A DNA stretch of 64,000 bases, taken from positions 690,225 to 754,224 of the forward strand of contig NZ_CP013118.1 of NCBI RefSeq assembly GCF_001443605.1, written 5' to 3'. A program made the position numbers and the translations under genes. Source of the stretch: Salinivirga cyanobacteriivorans. Its GTDB lineage: Bacteria; Bacteroidota; Bacteroidia; Bacteroidales; Salinivirgaceae. Shown in pieces: positions 1 to 10,679 of this stretch. The first letter of the stretch is position 1. Each line of letters begins with the position of its first letter. Under the pieces are notes generated by a model. It had not been told where the DNA came from and searched no databases. It saw only the letters and a list, made by a program, of their open reading frames with translations.

Positions 1-465
1 AAGACTGTTTACATTTGGGACAAAGCCTCCAATGCCGTTGAAAAACGTTTATTGGTTGTTTCGAAAAGAAAAACAAATGATTGCGTAGAGACTAAATATT
101 CATTCACAAATGCCGAACTTGTCCAGTACACCGAACAAGCACTGGCATATATGCAGGCACAGCGTTTTTTTATAGAGCACAGTTTCAAAGAACAAAAGCA
201 AATATTGGGGATGGACCATTTTCAGACTCGTAAATGGAAATCATGGTATCATCAAGTTGCATTAAATATGATTGTAGGCAGTTTTATGTTAAAGGAGAAA
301 ATTTTAAATCAGGACCAGATTCCATTGCTTTCTGCAAGGGACATCATGGATTTTTTGGTATATAAGTTTTACCGTGAAATGACAGATGAGCGTATGTTGG
401 AAAAATTGGAACATCGACACAAAAAAAGGCAACGGGATATAGATTACTGTTATTCAAAACAATAA
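1..465 (+). CDS. IS701/IS4-type DDE transposase, C-terminal part (cut by window edge)
   Basis: The reading frame is open from base 1 and ends with TAA at 463-465, so only the last 154 residues are visible. The segment with IEHSFKEQKQILGMDHFQ, then an RKW and a hydrophobic stretch, matches the C-terminal part of IS701/IS4-type DDE transposases, where the Glu of IEHSF would be the last catalytic acid. A basic tail ends the protein. The window begins inside the gene, so I cannot tell whether the element is intact. I did not identify its terminal repeat in the 190 bases that follow. A TTG at 52 is an internal leucine codon, not the start. Confidence 0.75.
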   Translation, partial: KTVYIWDKASNAVEKRLLVVSKRKTNDCVETKYSFTNAELVQYTEQALAYMQAQRFFIEHSFKEQKQILGMDHFQTRKWKSWYHQVALNMIVGSFMLKEKILNQDQIPLLSARDIMDFLVYKFYREMTDERMLEKLEHRHKKRQRDIDYCYSKQ

Positions 466-610
466 ATGTGTTAAAGTAGAACTAATAGCTTATTTTTTTA
501 GGTGAAAATAATCCGGAAAACAGGAGGCAGGGATAATCGGTGCAGCACTTTTGGCCTCCAGGGCATTGTAAAAAAACAATACTAACCGACTGGTCACTAT
601 TTTGACTAAA

Positions 611-638
611 AAAAGGGTTGCAAAATTGCAACCCTTTT
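611..638. terminator. Rho-independent terminator, bidirectional
   Basis: A perfect inverted repeat (arms of 13 bases around a 2-base loop, core GGGTTGCAA/TTGCAACCC) is flanked by A and T runs on both sides. It lies 18 bases past the stop of the C25 peptidase gene on the minus strand and can also stop transcription from the transposase side. Confidence 0.85.
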
Positions 639-655
639 CTTTTTAATTACTCTAT

Positions 656-3600
656 TTACCTACTGATGATAAAACGCTGTGTTTCCACTTTGTTTCCATC
701 TTGTAATTTAATGAAATAAATACCTTCTGAAGCATTGTCCATATCAATGGTTGCCTGACCATTCACTTTTTCGGTGTGAATAGTGCGGCCAATGGCATTC
801 ATTATGGTAATATTGTAAGTGCCGTTTACCTCAATGTGGAAGGTTCCCTTGTTCGGGTTCGGGTACAGTTTCAGGTTAGCTGTTGCAATACCGTTAATTC
901 CAACCATGTTCACAGGTACGGTAACTGGGCCGTCTACAACGTCGAATGTTCCGGTTGCGTCAGGATATCCGTCCATGGTTACAGTGTATTCATGTGTTCC
1001 GGTTTGCATTTCCAATGAAGCATGACCATCTACATCGGTAGTCATTGGATCCATTCCAGGGCATGTAATGGTTGCGCCTTCGGCAGCTGCGCCATCAGCG
1101 GTAACTTCAAATGTAACCATGTACATTTCCATATCAAGGGCTACCTCTTCGGCTACATCGGCTCCTGAAACGGTAATGCTGCCTGTGGCATCATAATAAC
1201 CTGTTGCACTTACTGTGTAATCATATGTACCGTCGGCAAGGTCAATGGTAGCAACACCATTAACACCTGTTGTAATATCGGTACTGTTAATGTTAACTGT
1301 AGCGCCTTCAATTGGGTTGCTGTCAGCATCAGTTACTGTAAATATAGCCAGGTAGTTGCCCGGAGTTACACAGCTGATGTTGGCTTCCCAACCCGGATCA
1401 GTCACACTGCCATCAGAATCAAATACAAATGTGAGTGCACCTGCTGCATTGGTAGCCTGAACCGATAAACCATCGTTAACATCATCGTAAGAACCAATTT
1501 GAGTAGCAGTAGCATCTTCTCCATCATAAATGGTCAGGTAATCATAACCACCCTCTGTTTCAAAGGCTACAAAATCTACACGACTTACTTTTCCGGTTTC
1601 TGCCGGGTAAATGGTGAAAGTCAGGTTCTCATCTGAGCTGTAGTCTCCGTCAGGACCACCTGTATCGAAGAATACACCGTTACAGGTTGTAGCAGAGCCA
1701 TCCTGCATATAAAATACCGGTAATACATTAATCATATCGGTTACGCTGTACGGATCAGAATCGCCAATTTCATTTGTTGCTACCAGTTCTATGGTGTAGT
1801 ATCCCGGTGTGTTGAACTGAATGGCCGGATTCTGTGAGGTACTGCTTGTACTCTCTACATATTCAAACTCGGTTCCTTCGGTTCCCGGTGTAACAGTCCA
1901 TTGCCATCCGGTTGGTGTATTAGTCGACATGTCTGTGAAATGTACAACTTCACCCGGGTAAATGTCTGTTACATCAGCTGTAAAGTCAGCAACAGGTACA
2001 TCAGTCACTTCATTGATGGTGATGTAGTCTGTTTTAGTTTCCGTATCGCTATCAACGAGGTTAGTGGCTGTAAGCTCTACAGTGTACGAATTGGCTGTGT
2101 TGAATTGTACAACCGGGTTGCGGGAAGTGTTGTCTGTTCCTTCAACAAACTCAAAGTCTGTGCCGGCGGTCCCCGGTGCAATGGTCCAATCCCATGAAGT
2201 TGGGGCATTGGTTGTAAGATCAGTGAATGCCACATTCATGCCTGCTGTAGTTTCGGTTGGAGTGGCTTCGAAGTCAGCTACTGGTGGGTTTGGTGCTACC
2301 AATATAATTTTGTAATCTTCTGTGCCTCCCCATGAGAATGTACCACACGGAGAAATGTCACCTGAAGTCTCTTGTACGATAACACGGAGGAATTTTTGTC
2401 CTGCAGGTGCATCAGCCGGAATAGTAATGGTTCCGGTTGCTGTCCAGTCATTATCCTGTGCTGCAACTTCAAATGCGGTTTCGCCTTCATCATCAAAATC
2501 ACCATCGTAGTTCCAGTCTACAAATACTGCAGCTCCTTTGGTGTAAGTTCCGCCACAAGTACCAAGGGTAATTGATACATCATAGGTTGCACCAATCATA
2601 AATTCGTGAATCAATTCCGGTTCTTCGGTGAAATCGTCATATTGACCGCAGTCACCATCGGTATTGTTGGCAAGGTCGCCAAATTCGAAGTTCGTAAGGT
2701 CAGTGTCAGAAGAACTGGTTGCACCTGATTCGCAATACTCAGGTACAAAACCAATAATCACTTGTTTGTCACCTGAGGCTGTATACTGATCGCTGGCGCC
2801 ACCTGTTACATTATTGGTCAGGTCAACCGGTGTGCCAAGTGGTGTGGCTGCATCGGCTGTAACTTCATATGTGGCAGTAGTGTTAGCTCCTGCAGCAATA
2901 GCTCCAACGGCAGCTGTATTATCTGTAAAAGTGAGGTATTCAGATCCGCTGTTAATGGTAAATGCACTGTTTACGTTGTCTATGTCGGCAGCACCATTGT
3001 TATTGATTGTCAACACGAGGTTGGCTGTTTCACCCGGATCAAGAATATTGTCGCCATTACCTGATCCTGTATCGTCGATGTTCAGTACGCCTACAGTTAA
3101 TGCAGGAGCATTCACAACAATAGTAAATGTACTTTCCCAGGTGTATTTGGCATCGTCACCGGTTACAGTAAGTGTAAAAGCTGCAGCGTGTTGATCAGGA
3201 ATATCATCAGCAAATGTAATGGCATAAGCTCCTGATGCCGAAACTGTATTACCTGCTGCAATTGTACCAAAAGTTTCTGTATTTTCGGTAACGGTTACAT
3301 AGCTATCTTCAGTTGATAAAACTGCCTCGACATTTGCAGCATCATATCCGCTACCTGCTTCGGCTACGTTTTCCAGTACCACATCTAATAAAATTGCTTC
3401 GCCATAATCTGCTTCGCCATTACCGTTTCCAGCTGCATCATCAACTGCATTGCTGTTTAATATAACGTATGGTTCATTGGCTGGTGTTATCTCAACCTCG
3501 CCTATATAAGTCTTTTTATTGAACCCGGTTACAGCTACAGTCATTATGCCAGGAGTTGTTGGTGCAGGGAATGATAACGTAGCTACTCCACCAGCAACTG

Positions 3601-5491
3601 TTGCTGTAGAAATAATTTCTCCATCAATGGTAAGACTGACTAAAGCGTCTTCGGCATCGCAATTAACTGTAAAAGATTCCTGTCCAATTAATAATGCAGG
3701 ATTATGAGAAATGGTCATATCGGCCGGATCATCTGTTCTTACCAGGAGAGAAGGATCTCCAAAAATGGTCCAGGTATCTGTCATGGCAAAGTCTTCATAT
3801 TCATCGTTCATTAGATGACATCCATTGACTGAAAGCCCACCGTAAGTACGTTTGATATTATCGGCATAGCTTTCTACCAATATATCAACCATTTCGTCTT
3901 GCCCGGCCATTGGTGGTGCCCAGCTTTGATTAATAGTGGAAGCAAATATTCCAATAGCACCAGAAGGTGCTTCACCATTTGTTGCCCTCATCCATGATTC
4001 GGCAAAACATGTTTGTCCGTCAAATGCACCATTCACACAGGCTACTGACCATATAAAAGGTAACATATTATCATTTGTCAGGTTGTTGACATCTGAATTT
4101 GAAAATCCGGATGAAACCCATGTTGTTGAACTTCCATGTCCTGTATAATTGATAATTCCTACACCACTATTTAGCTCATTGGCCACCATTGTTGGGGTTG
4201 GGTTTCCAGGCTCATCATTTCCGCCCTGATCGCCATCAAAAAGTTCCAGAGATTCAACATAGGTAAATCCGGTTAAATCTAAAGCAAGATTTAAATAATG
4301 CTCATAATCATATTCATCATCATCTCCTGTACCCTCTTGCGAAGTGATACCCATTGTTCTGTTTAACCATCCTGCTGAAAGGGTATTTCCATCTTCATAG
4401 GTTAATATACGTTCTACCTGGGTAGTCACATCAGCTGCACTCTCAGCAGAGAAACGACCTACGAAAAATTCAAGATAGTGGTCATCACCAGCTAAATATG
4501 CATAAGCATTATCTGAGTCACCACCAAGGCCGGCCCCGCTATTGGTAGGTACCTGAGCAGCATCTCCAACCAATAATAGATAAGCCAAACCGTTGGTATT
4601 GTAATAATTTTCTACATAGGTTGCTATTGCAGCTGCAGTACCACCTGCTTCAGTAACCGTAACCATTTCTGTTGGGCGGCCTATGGTTTTTTTCCAATCA
4701 ACGAAAGGTTGCATCTCTGCAGTCCAATCGTCATAGCAGATAACAAGCATGTTTCCTTCTTCTGTAACAGGATCATATTTTGCAGCTTCATAATTAATAA
4801 ACTGCCGCTTATAAATTTCATGAAACTCTCTGCTTATTTTTTTATTTGCCTGTTTGCGGTAAAAAGCATTTTGTGCTTCACCATCAGTTGAAAAAACTTC
4901 AAGCTCAATACTGGTATAAATTCTTAATGTTTTTTGAACAGGATTATATTGTACAGGGTAAAGCCATAAAGCTTCTCCTCGAAAATCTCTGGCGATGAAA
5001 GGTTTTTGCAATGTTGCAATATTATGTGGGAAAAACTCATCTTTTTTATAAACATCGCCATATTTAAAAGGCACTTTGTCAGGATCCTGGTTGCGAAGTA
5101 AATTTCCTTTAGATGGAGCCACATCCACATTCTCAATTTCAATATACTTTGAATCCACTATTTTCACATCCATATTAGCCAAATCGGGTATAATCATGGT
5201 TGTGGAAAACTTAGGAAGATCTGGTGCTCCTGCTTCAAGCATTCTTGAACTACCCATAGCTTTAATAATGTTTTCAGCTCCATTGGGTGTTTGTACTTCG
5301 CTCATCCAATATGAATTTAATTGGAAATTGAACTCAATTGTTTTTTCTGAAGAATTGGTAAGGGTAAACTCATTCTGCGTATTACCATTCTCACTCAAAA
5401 CTTCAAGGTTCTGAGCATTAAGTTGACCCAGACCAATAACACTAAAGACCAATATCAATATTGATCTTAAAAGTAAAGATGTTCTTAGCAT
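656..5491 (-). CDS. Secreted C25 (gingipain-family) cysteine peptidase with T9SS sorting domain
   Basis: The 1611-residue protein begins with a signal peptide (about 1-26, ending in AQ) and a propeptide-like region. The C25 catalytic domain follows at about 245-590, with the His of GHGS (H452) and the Cys of ACVNG (C485) as the catalytic pair seen in gingipains. Downstream come Ig-like segments (about 600-910), a GEVED domain (about 917-1065), two PKD domains (about 1067-1160 and 1162-1255), a CUB-like domain (about 1260-1377), two carboxypeptidase-regulatory-like repeats (about 1379-1530), and a C-terminal sorting domain starting with LYPNPNKG and ending in FIISR. The family cleaves proteins outside the cell; the sorting domain implies export by the type IX system and attachment or release at the surface. 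It is monocistronic with its own terminator. Specificity (Arg, Lys or other) cannot be read from sequence. Confidence 0.93.
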   Translation of the reverse strand: MLRTSLLLRSILILVFSVIGLGQLNAQNLEVLSENGNTQNEFTLTNSSEKTIEFNFQLNSYWMSEVQTPNGAENIIKAMGSSRMLEAGAPDLPKFSTTMIIPDLANMDVKIVDSKYIEIENVDVAPSKGNLLRNQDPDKVPFKYGDVYKKDEFFPHNIATLQKPFIARDFRGEALWLYPVQYNPVQKTLRIYTSIELEVFSTDGEAQNAFYRKQANKKISREFHEIYKRQFINYEAAKYDPVTEEGNMLVICYDDWTAEMQPFVDWKKTIGRPTEMVTVTEAGGTAAAIATYVENYYNTNGLAYLLLVGDAAQVPTNSGAGLGGDSDNAYAYLAGDDHYLEFFVGRFSAESAADVTTQVERILTYEDGNTLSAGWLNRTMGITSQEGTGDDDEYDYEHYLNLALDLTGFTYVESLELFDGDQGGNDEPGNPTPTMVANELNSGVGIINYTGHGSSTTWVSSGFSNSDVNNLTNDNMLPFIWSVACVNGAFDGQTCFAESWMRATNGEAPSGAIGIFASTINQSWAPPMAGQDEMVDILVESYADNIKRTYGGLSVNGCHLMNDEYEDFAMTDTWTIFGDPSLLVRTDDPADMTISHNPALLIGQESFTVNCDAEDALVSLTIDGEIISTATVAGGVATLSFPAPTTPGIMTVAVTGFNKKTYIGEVEITPANEPYVILNSNAVDDAAGNGNGEADYGEAILLDVVLENVAEAGSGYDAANVEAVLSTEDSYVTVTENTETFGTIAAGNTVSASGAYAITFADDIPDQHAAAFTLTVTGDDAKYTWESTFTIVVNAPALTVGVLNIDDTGSGNGDNILDPGETANLVLTINNNGAADIDNVNSAFTINSGSEYLTFTDNTAAVGAIAAGANTTATYEVTADAATPLGTPVDLTNNVTGGASDQYTASGDKQVIIGFVPEYCESGATSSSDTDLTNFEFGDLANNTDGDCGQYDDFTEEPELIHEFMIGATYDVSITLGTCGGTYTKGAAVFVDWNYDGDFDDEGETAFEVAAQDNDWTATGTITIPADAPAGQKFLRVIVQETSGDISPCGTFSWGGTEDYKIILVAPNPPVADFEATPTETTAGMNVAFTDLTTNAPTSWDWTIAPGTAGTDFEFVEGTDNTSRNPVVQFNTANSYTVELTATNLVDSDTETKTDYITINEVTDVPVADFTADVTDIYPGEVVHFTDMSTNTPTGWQWTVTPGTEGTEFEYVESTSSTSQNPAIQFNTPGYYTIELVATNEIGDSDPYSVTDMINVLPVFYMQDGSATTCNGVFFDTGGPDGDYSSDENLTFTIYPAETGKVSRVDFVAFETEGGYDYLTIYDGEDATATQIGSYDDVNDGLSVQATNAAGALTFVFDSDGSVTDPGWEANISCVTPGNYLAIFTVTDADSNPIEGATVNINSTDITTGVNGVATIDLADGTYDYTVSATGYYDATGSITVSGADVAEEVALDMEMYMVTFEVTADGAAAEGATITCPGMDPMTTDVDGHASLEMQTGTHEYTVTMDGYPDATGTFDVVDGPVTVPVNMVGINGIATANLKLYPNPNKGTFHIEVNGTYNITIMNAIGRTIHTEKVNGQATIDMDNASEGIYFIKLQDGNKVETQRFIISR

Positions 5492-5655
5492 AATAAATTG
5501 ATTTTGATTTTCATTTGGATAAATCGCTGTATTTGAAAAGCCAAAATAAAAAATTTATTTGTATTTACATACGATTAGCAATTATTTATCACCTATTTAA
5601 AATCAATAAGCACAAGAAAGAAATGAAATTATATTACTGTCTATTAATGAAGTAG

Positions 5656-5727
5656 TAGCCCCACCAGGACTCGAACCTGGATCTACGGTTTAGGAAACCG
5701 CTATTCTATCCCTTGAACTATGGGGCC
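5656..5727 (-). tRNA. tRNA-Arg (anticodon CCT)
   Basis: On the minus strand the 72 bases fold into a full cloverleaf. The acceptor stem is GGCCCCA/TGGGGCT (first pair G-U), the anticodon stem GCGGT/ACCGT encloses loop TTCCTAA with anticodon CCT, and the T arm contains GGTTCGAGTCC. The discriminator is A and CCA is not encoded. It reads AGG codons. Confidence 0.95.
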
Positions 5728-5872
5728 TTTTGGATGTGCAAAAATAATGGTTTTAATTAATCCTGAAAATGATTATGCCCACTAACTTTAAAAAATAGGG
5801 TTACAGGCCCGGGCAACCTGATATAAAGATAGGAAAACAGCTACGAATACAAGCCATTGTAAAGGATTTTAG

Positions 5873-5880
5873 TATATTTG
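5873..5880 (+). promoter_or_regulatory. Promoter -7 element of yicC-gmk-nadD
   Basis: TATATTTG matches the Bacteroidota -7 consensus TAnnTTTG. It places transcription start near 5887, just upstream of the ATG at 5899, and so rules out the TTG at 5878 as the start. Confidence 0.7.
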
Positions 5881-5898
5881 AGACCAAATTTACGTGTT

Positions 5899-6774
5899 AT
5901 GATGTATTCAATGACTGGTTACGGGCGTGTTGTGAAGGATATACCCGGCAAAAAAATTACAATTGAAGTCAAAGCGCTTAACAGCAAACAATTTGATTTG
6001 AGTGTTCGCGTGCCCAGTTATTACCGCGAGAAGGAGCTGGAAATTAGAAATAAAATTGCACAGAAGCTTTTCAGAGGAAAAATTGATTTTTCAATGTACG
6101 TGGAACTTATTGATGAAAAAACGAACAGCTCAATCAATGAACCCGTGTACAAAGCCTACTATCAGCAACTCTCGAGAGTTTACGAAAGTATGGGTATAAA
6201 TATGCCACATGAAGCTGTTGCAGAAATCCTGCGGTTACCCGATGTTTTATCTGCTGTGCATGACGAACTGGACCCTGAAGAATGGAAAGAAATTGAAAAA
6301 ATTGTTGGGGAAGCTTTGGAGCAATGTAATCAGTACCGGTTGCAAGAGGGCGAGGCCATGTACCATGACCTTAAAGGACGCATTGATACAATTCAACAGT
6401 TGCTTACAGAAATCGCACCAGTAGAGCAGAATCGTATTAAGCAAATTAAAACACGCATTCGTAACAAGCTTGATGAATTTATTGACCCCGAAAAAGTTGA
6501 TGAAAATCGATTCGAACAGGAACTTGTGCATTTCCTTGATAAACTCGACGTAAACGAAGAGATGGTAAGGCTCGATAACCATTGTAGTTACTTTTTAAAA
6601 ACAATGGAGGAAGAAGGCGCTGTTGGTAAAAAGCTTGGATTTATCACCCAGGAAATAGGCCGCGAAATTAACACATTGGGATCAAAGGCAAATGATGCCC
6701 AGATGCAAAAACTGGTCGTACGAATGAAAGACCAACTTGAAAAAATTAAAGAACAGGCGCTGAACATACTCTAA
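5899..6774 (+). CDS. yicC: YicC family endoribonuclease-like protein
   Basis: The protein has 291 residues with the start placed at the ATG at 5899; a second ATG follows directly at 5902. The N-terminus YSMTGYGR and the segment EVKALNSKQFDLSVRVP are signatures of the YicC N-terminal domain, and the C-terminal FITQEIGREINTLGSKA belongs to the DUF1732 part. YicC proteins are reported to be RNA-cleaving or RNA-turnover factors in other bacteria. The gene is first in an apparent operon with guanylate kinase (2 bases apart) and nadD, an order common in Bacteroidota. The longer open frame from TTG 5878 is rejected because the promoter element overlaps it. Confidence 0.92.
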   Translation: MMYSMTGYGRVVKDIPGKKITIEVKALNSKQFDLSVRVPSYYREKELEIRNKIAQKLFRGKIDFSMYVELIDEKTNSSINEPVYKAYYQQLSRVYESMGINMPHEAVAEILRLPDVLSAVHDELDPEEWKEIEKIVGEALEQCNQYRLQEGEAMYHDLKGRIDTIQQLLTEIAPVEQNRIKQIKTRIRNKLDEFIDPEKVDENRFEQELVHFLDKLDVNEEMVRLDNHCSYFLKTMEEEGAVGKKLGFITQEIGREINTLGSKANDAQMQKLVVRMKDQLEKIKEQALNIL

Positions 6775-6776
6775 AC

Positions 6777-7343
6777 ATGAAAAAAGGCAAACTCCTGATT
6801 ATTTCTGCACCTTCTGGTAGTGGCAAGAGTACATTGGTAAAATTTTTAATGAATGAACTTACCAATCTTGAATTCTCCATATCGGCTACCAGCCGTAAAC
6901 CACGCGGCAACGAAAAACATAAAACAGATTACTATTTTTTATCTGTTGATGATTTCAAAAATAAAATCGCCAAAAAAGATTTTGTAGAATGGGAAGAGGT
7001 TTATAAAGGAAGATTCTATGGCACACTAAAATCTGAAGTCAACCGTATAAGAGAATCGGGAAAAACCGTCGTATTTGATGTAGATGTGATAGGTGGCCTT
7101 AACATAAAAAAACTATATGGTGATGAGGCCCTGGCATTGTTTATTAAACCACCATCGATTGATGAGCTAAAAAACCGGCTCAAAAAGCGCGGAACAGACG
7201 AAACAGATGAAATTGAAAAACGTATAGCAAAAGCTGAAGAAGAAATGAGCTATGCTCCAAAATTCGATCGTATCATTATAAACGATGATTTGAATAAAGC
7301 ACAAAAGGAGATTCTTGACGCAGTGAAATCATTTTTAAAATGA
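6777..7343 (+). CDS. gmk: Guanylate kinase
   Basis: This cytosolic enzyme phosphorylates GMP (or dGMP) with ATP to give GDP, a step in purine nucleotide supply. The 188 residues fit the family. The P-loop SAPSGSGKST lies at 10-19. The GMP-binding region follows with SISATSRKPRGNE and then DYYFLSVDDF, and the lid and core continue with VVFDVDVIGG. The start is 2 bases after the yicC stop, and the gene end overlaps the nadD start by 4 bases (ATGA), which implies translational coupling. Nothing is unusual in the sequence. Confidence 0.97.
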   Translation: MKKGKLLIISAPSGSGKSTLVKFLMNELTNLEFSISATSRKPRGNEKHKTDYYFLSVDDFKNKIAKKDFVEWEEVYKGRFYGTLKSEVNRIRESGKTVVFDVDVIGGLNIKKLYGDEALALFIKPPSIDELKNRLKKRGTDETDEIEKRIAKAEEEMSYAPKFDRIIINDDLNKAQKEILDAVKSFLK

Positions 7344-7930
7344 ATAATACGTACTCCAATATCACAGGTCTTTTTTTCGGGTCGTTTAATCCTATTCATA
7401 TCGGACACATGGCCCTGGCAAATTACATGATTGAATACAGCAGTATGAAAGAGTTGTGGTTCATCGTATCGCCACAATCTCCTTTTAAGACCAACACAAG
7501 CATGTTGGACAATTACGCACGGCTGGAACTCGTGCACAGGGCAATAGGAGATGATGAGCGCTTTAAGGTTTCAGATATTGAATTCCATATGCCCGTCCCC
7601 TCCTACACCATTGATAGTTTGACCTATTTGAGTGAAAAATATCCCAAAAAACACTTTGCACTCATTATTGGAGCCGACAACCTGTTTCATTTTCATAAAT
7701 GGAAAAACTATAAGCTTTTGCAGGAGAAATACAGTATTTTCGTTTATCCCCGGAGAGGGTTTCCCAAAGAACAATGCCCGCAATTTCCTAATCTGCATTG
7801 GATTGAGGCACCTATCATTGAAATTTCGTCAAGTTTTATACGTAAATCAATAGCACACAAAAAAGATATGCGTTACTTTTTGCCCCAAAATGTTTGGGAA
7901 TATATTGATGAAATGAACTTTTACCGGTAA
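7340..7930 (+). CDS. nadD: Nicotinate-nucleotide adenylyltransferase
   Basis: The protein transfers AMP to nicotinate mononucleotide to form deamido-NAD in NAD synthesis. At 196 residues it has normal length. The nucleotidyltransferase signature GSFNPIHIGH with the HxGH motif is near residues 14-23, FALIIGADN appears at mid-length, and the C-terminal ISSSFIRKSI carries the second ATP-binding motif. It starts inside the gmk stop (ATGA overlap), so it is the third gene of the yicC-gmk-nadD operon. No terminator is visible directly after it. Confidence 0.96.
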   Translation: MNNTYSNITGLFFGSFNPIHIGHMALANYMIEYSSMKELWFIVSPQSPFKTNTSMLDNYARLELVHRAIGDDERFKVSDIEFHMPVPSYTIDSLTYLSEKYPKKHFALIIGADNLFHFHKWKNYKLLQEKYSIFVYPRRGFPKEQCPQFPNLHWIEAPIIEISSSFIRKSIAHKKDMRYFLPQNVWEYIDEMNFYR

Positions 7931-7985
7931 ATATTGGTTTCACTGGTAGAAACAACACCAGACATCTGGACCAAAATCAAGATAT

Positions 7986-8504
7986 ATGTTTTATACAACC
8001 AACAATTCGCCAAATCGTGCATTACAAATACTGCTAAGCATTTTATGGATCGTACTTGGAATCTGGATATTAAGTGAACCATCAAGAGCCATGGTTTCCA
8101 TCATTCGATTTGTTGGTGTAGCCATGATAGTATCGGCTGTAATGGTTTTTATTTTTTCAAGGCAAAACAGCAATATAATGCTTCAACGATTGCAAACAGG
8201 AGGAGCTTTGGTAAACCTGGCTTTGGGACTGGTATTCCTGATCAGCCCGCAGGTTATTGTTAGCTTTTTCCTAATAATTGTCGGTTTGTTGTTACTCCTG
8301 ATAGGTATTATGGGTGCATCGCAAAGTTACAGACTACAAGGTACTTTTCTAAGCTTTGCCTTTCTCCGTAATGTTTTGTTGGTATTAATCGGACTGCTAA
8401 TGCTACTCGATCCGTTTGATAGCGCAAGTGCCATCACCTGGATGATTGGATTGGCTGCAATTGTTTTCGGAGTTTTTAACCTTACCTCCAGGCTTAGCAA
8501 ATAA
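7986..8504 (+). CDS. DUF308 / HdeD-like membrane protein
   Basis: The 172-residue protein is almost entirely hydrophobic, with about six predicted membrane segments in three pairs. Short loops such as SEPSRAMVSIIRFVG and LLDPFDSASAITWMIG recur, which is the internal repeat typical of DUF308/HdeD proteins. HdeD itself is linked to acid resistance in E. coli; I do not extend that function here. The start is 55 bases after nadD, so it may be read through from that operon or be separate. A shared terminator lies between it and gyrB, which converges on it. Confidence 0.85.
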   Translation: MFYTTNNSPNRALQILLSILWIVLGIWILSEPSRAMVSIIRFVGVAMIVSAVMVFIFSRQNSNIMLQRLQTGGALVNLALGLVFLISPQVIVSFFLIIVGLLLLLIGIMGASQSYRLQGTFLSFAFLRNVLLVLIGLLMLLDPFDSASAITWMIGLAAIVFGVFNLTSRLSK

Positions 8505-8530
8505 TATTACAACTATTTCTTAGCCATAAA

Positions 8531-8561
8531 AAACCGCCGAAAATTTAATTCCCGGCGGTTT
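8531..8561. terminator. Bidirectional terminator between DUF308 gene and gyrB
   Basis: Arms AAACCGCCG and CGGCGGTTT enclose a 13-base AT-rich loop. A run of A precedes the hairpin and Ts end it, so it can serve both convergent genes. Confidence 0.8.
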
Positions 8562-8583
8562 CAATATATTTAATGCGACTCTG

Positions 8584-10548
<1,965 letters not shown>

Positions 10549-10601
10549 TCAATACTTTGAATTAATTTATAGCTTCACCTTTTTGTATAGCAAAAAGTAT
10601 A

Positions 10602-10609
10602 CAAATATA
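10602..10609 (-). promoter_or_regulatory. Promoter -7 element of gyrB
   Basis: The plus strand reads CAAATATA, i.e. TATATTTG on the minus strand, a perfect TAnnTTTG. The predicted leader to the gyrB ATG at 10545 is about 50 bases. Confidence 0.65.
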
Positions 10610-10679
10610 CCGATTTTAAGCCGATTATAAGCTTTTTTAGAGGTCTAATTGAGGGTGTTTTATCAACAAATAATCAACA

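Noticed and set aside
2814-3194. 126-codon frame antisense to the C25 peptidase
   Set aside because: Low-complexity Ala/Val/Ser composition produced by the opposite strand of Ig-like domains.
656-3600. Tandem repeats in the C25 gene as a CRISPR or satellite array
   Set aside because: The periodicity comes from related PKD and Ig-like protein domains in one open frame. There are no short identical repeats with unique spacers. I saw no CRISPR array anywhere in the window.
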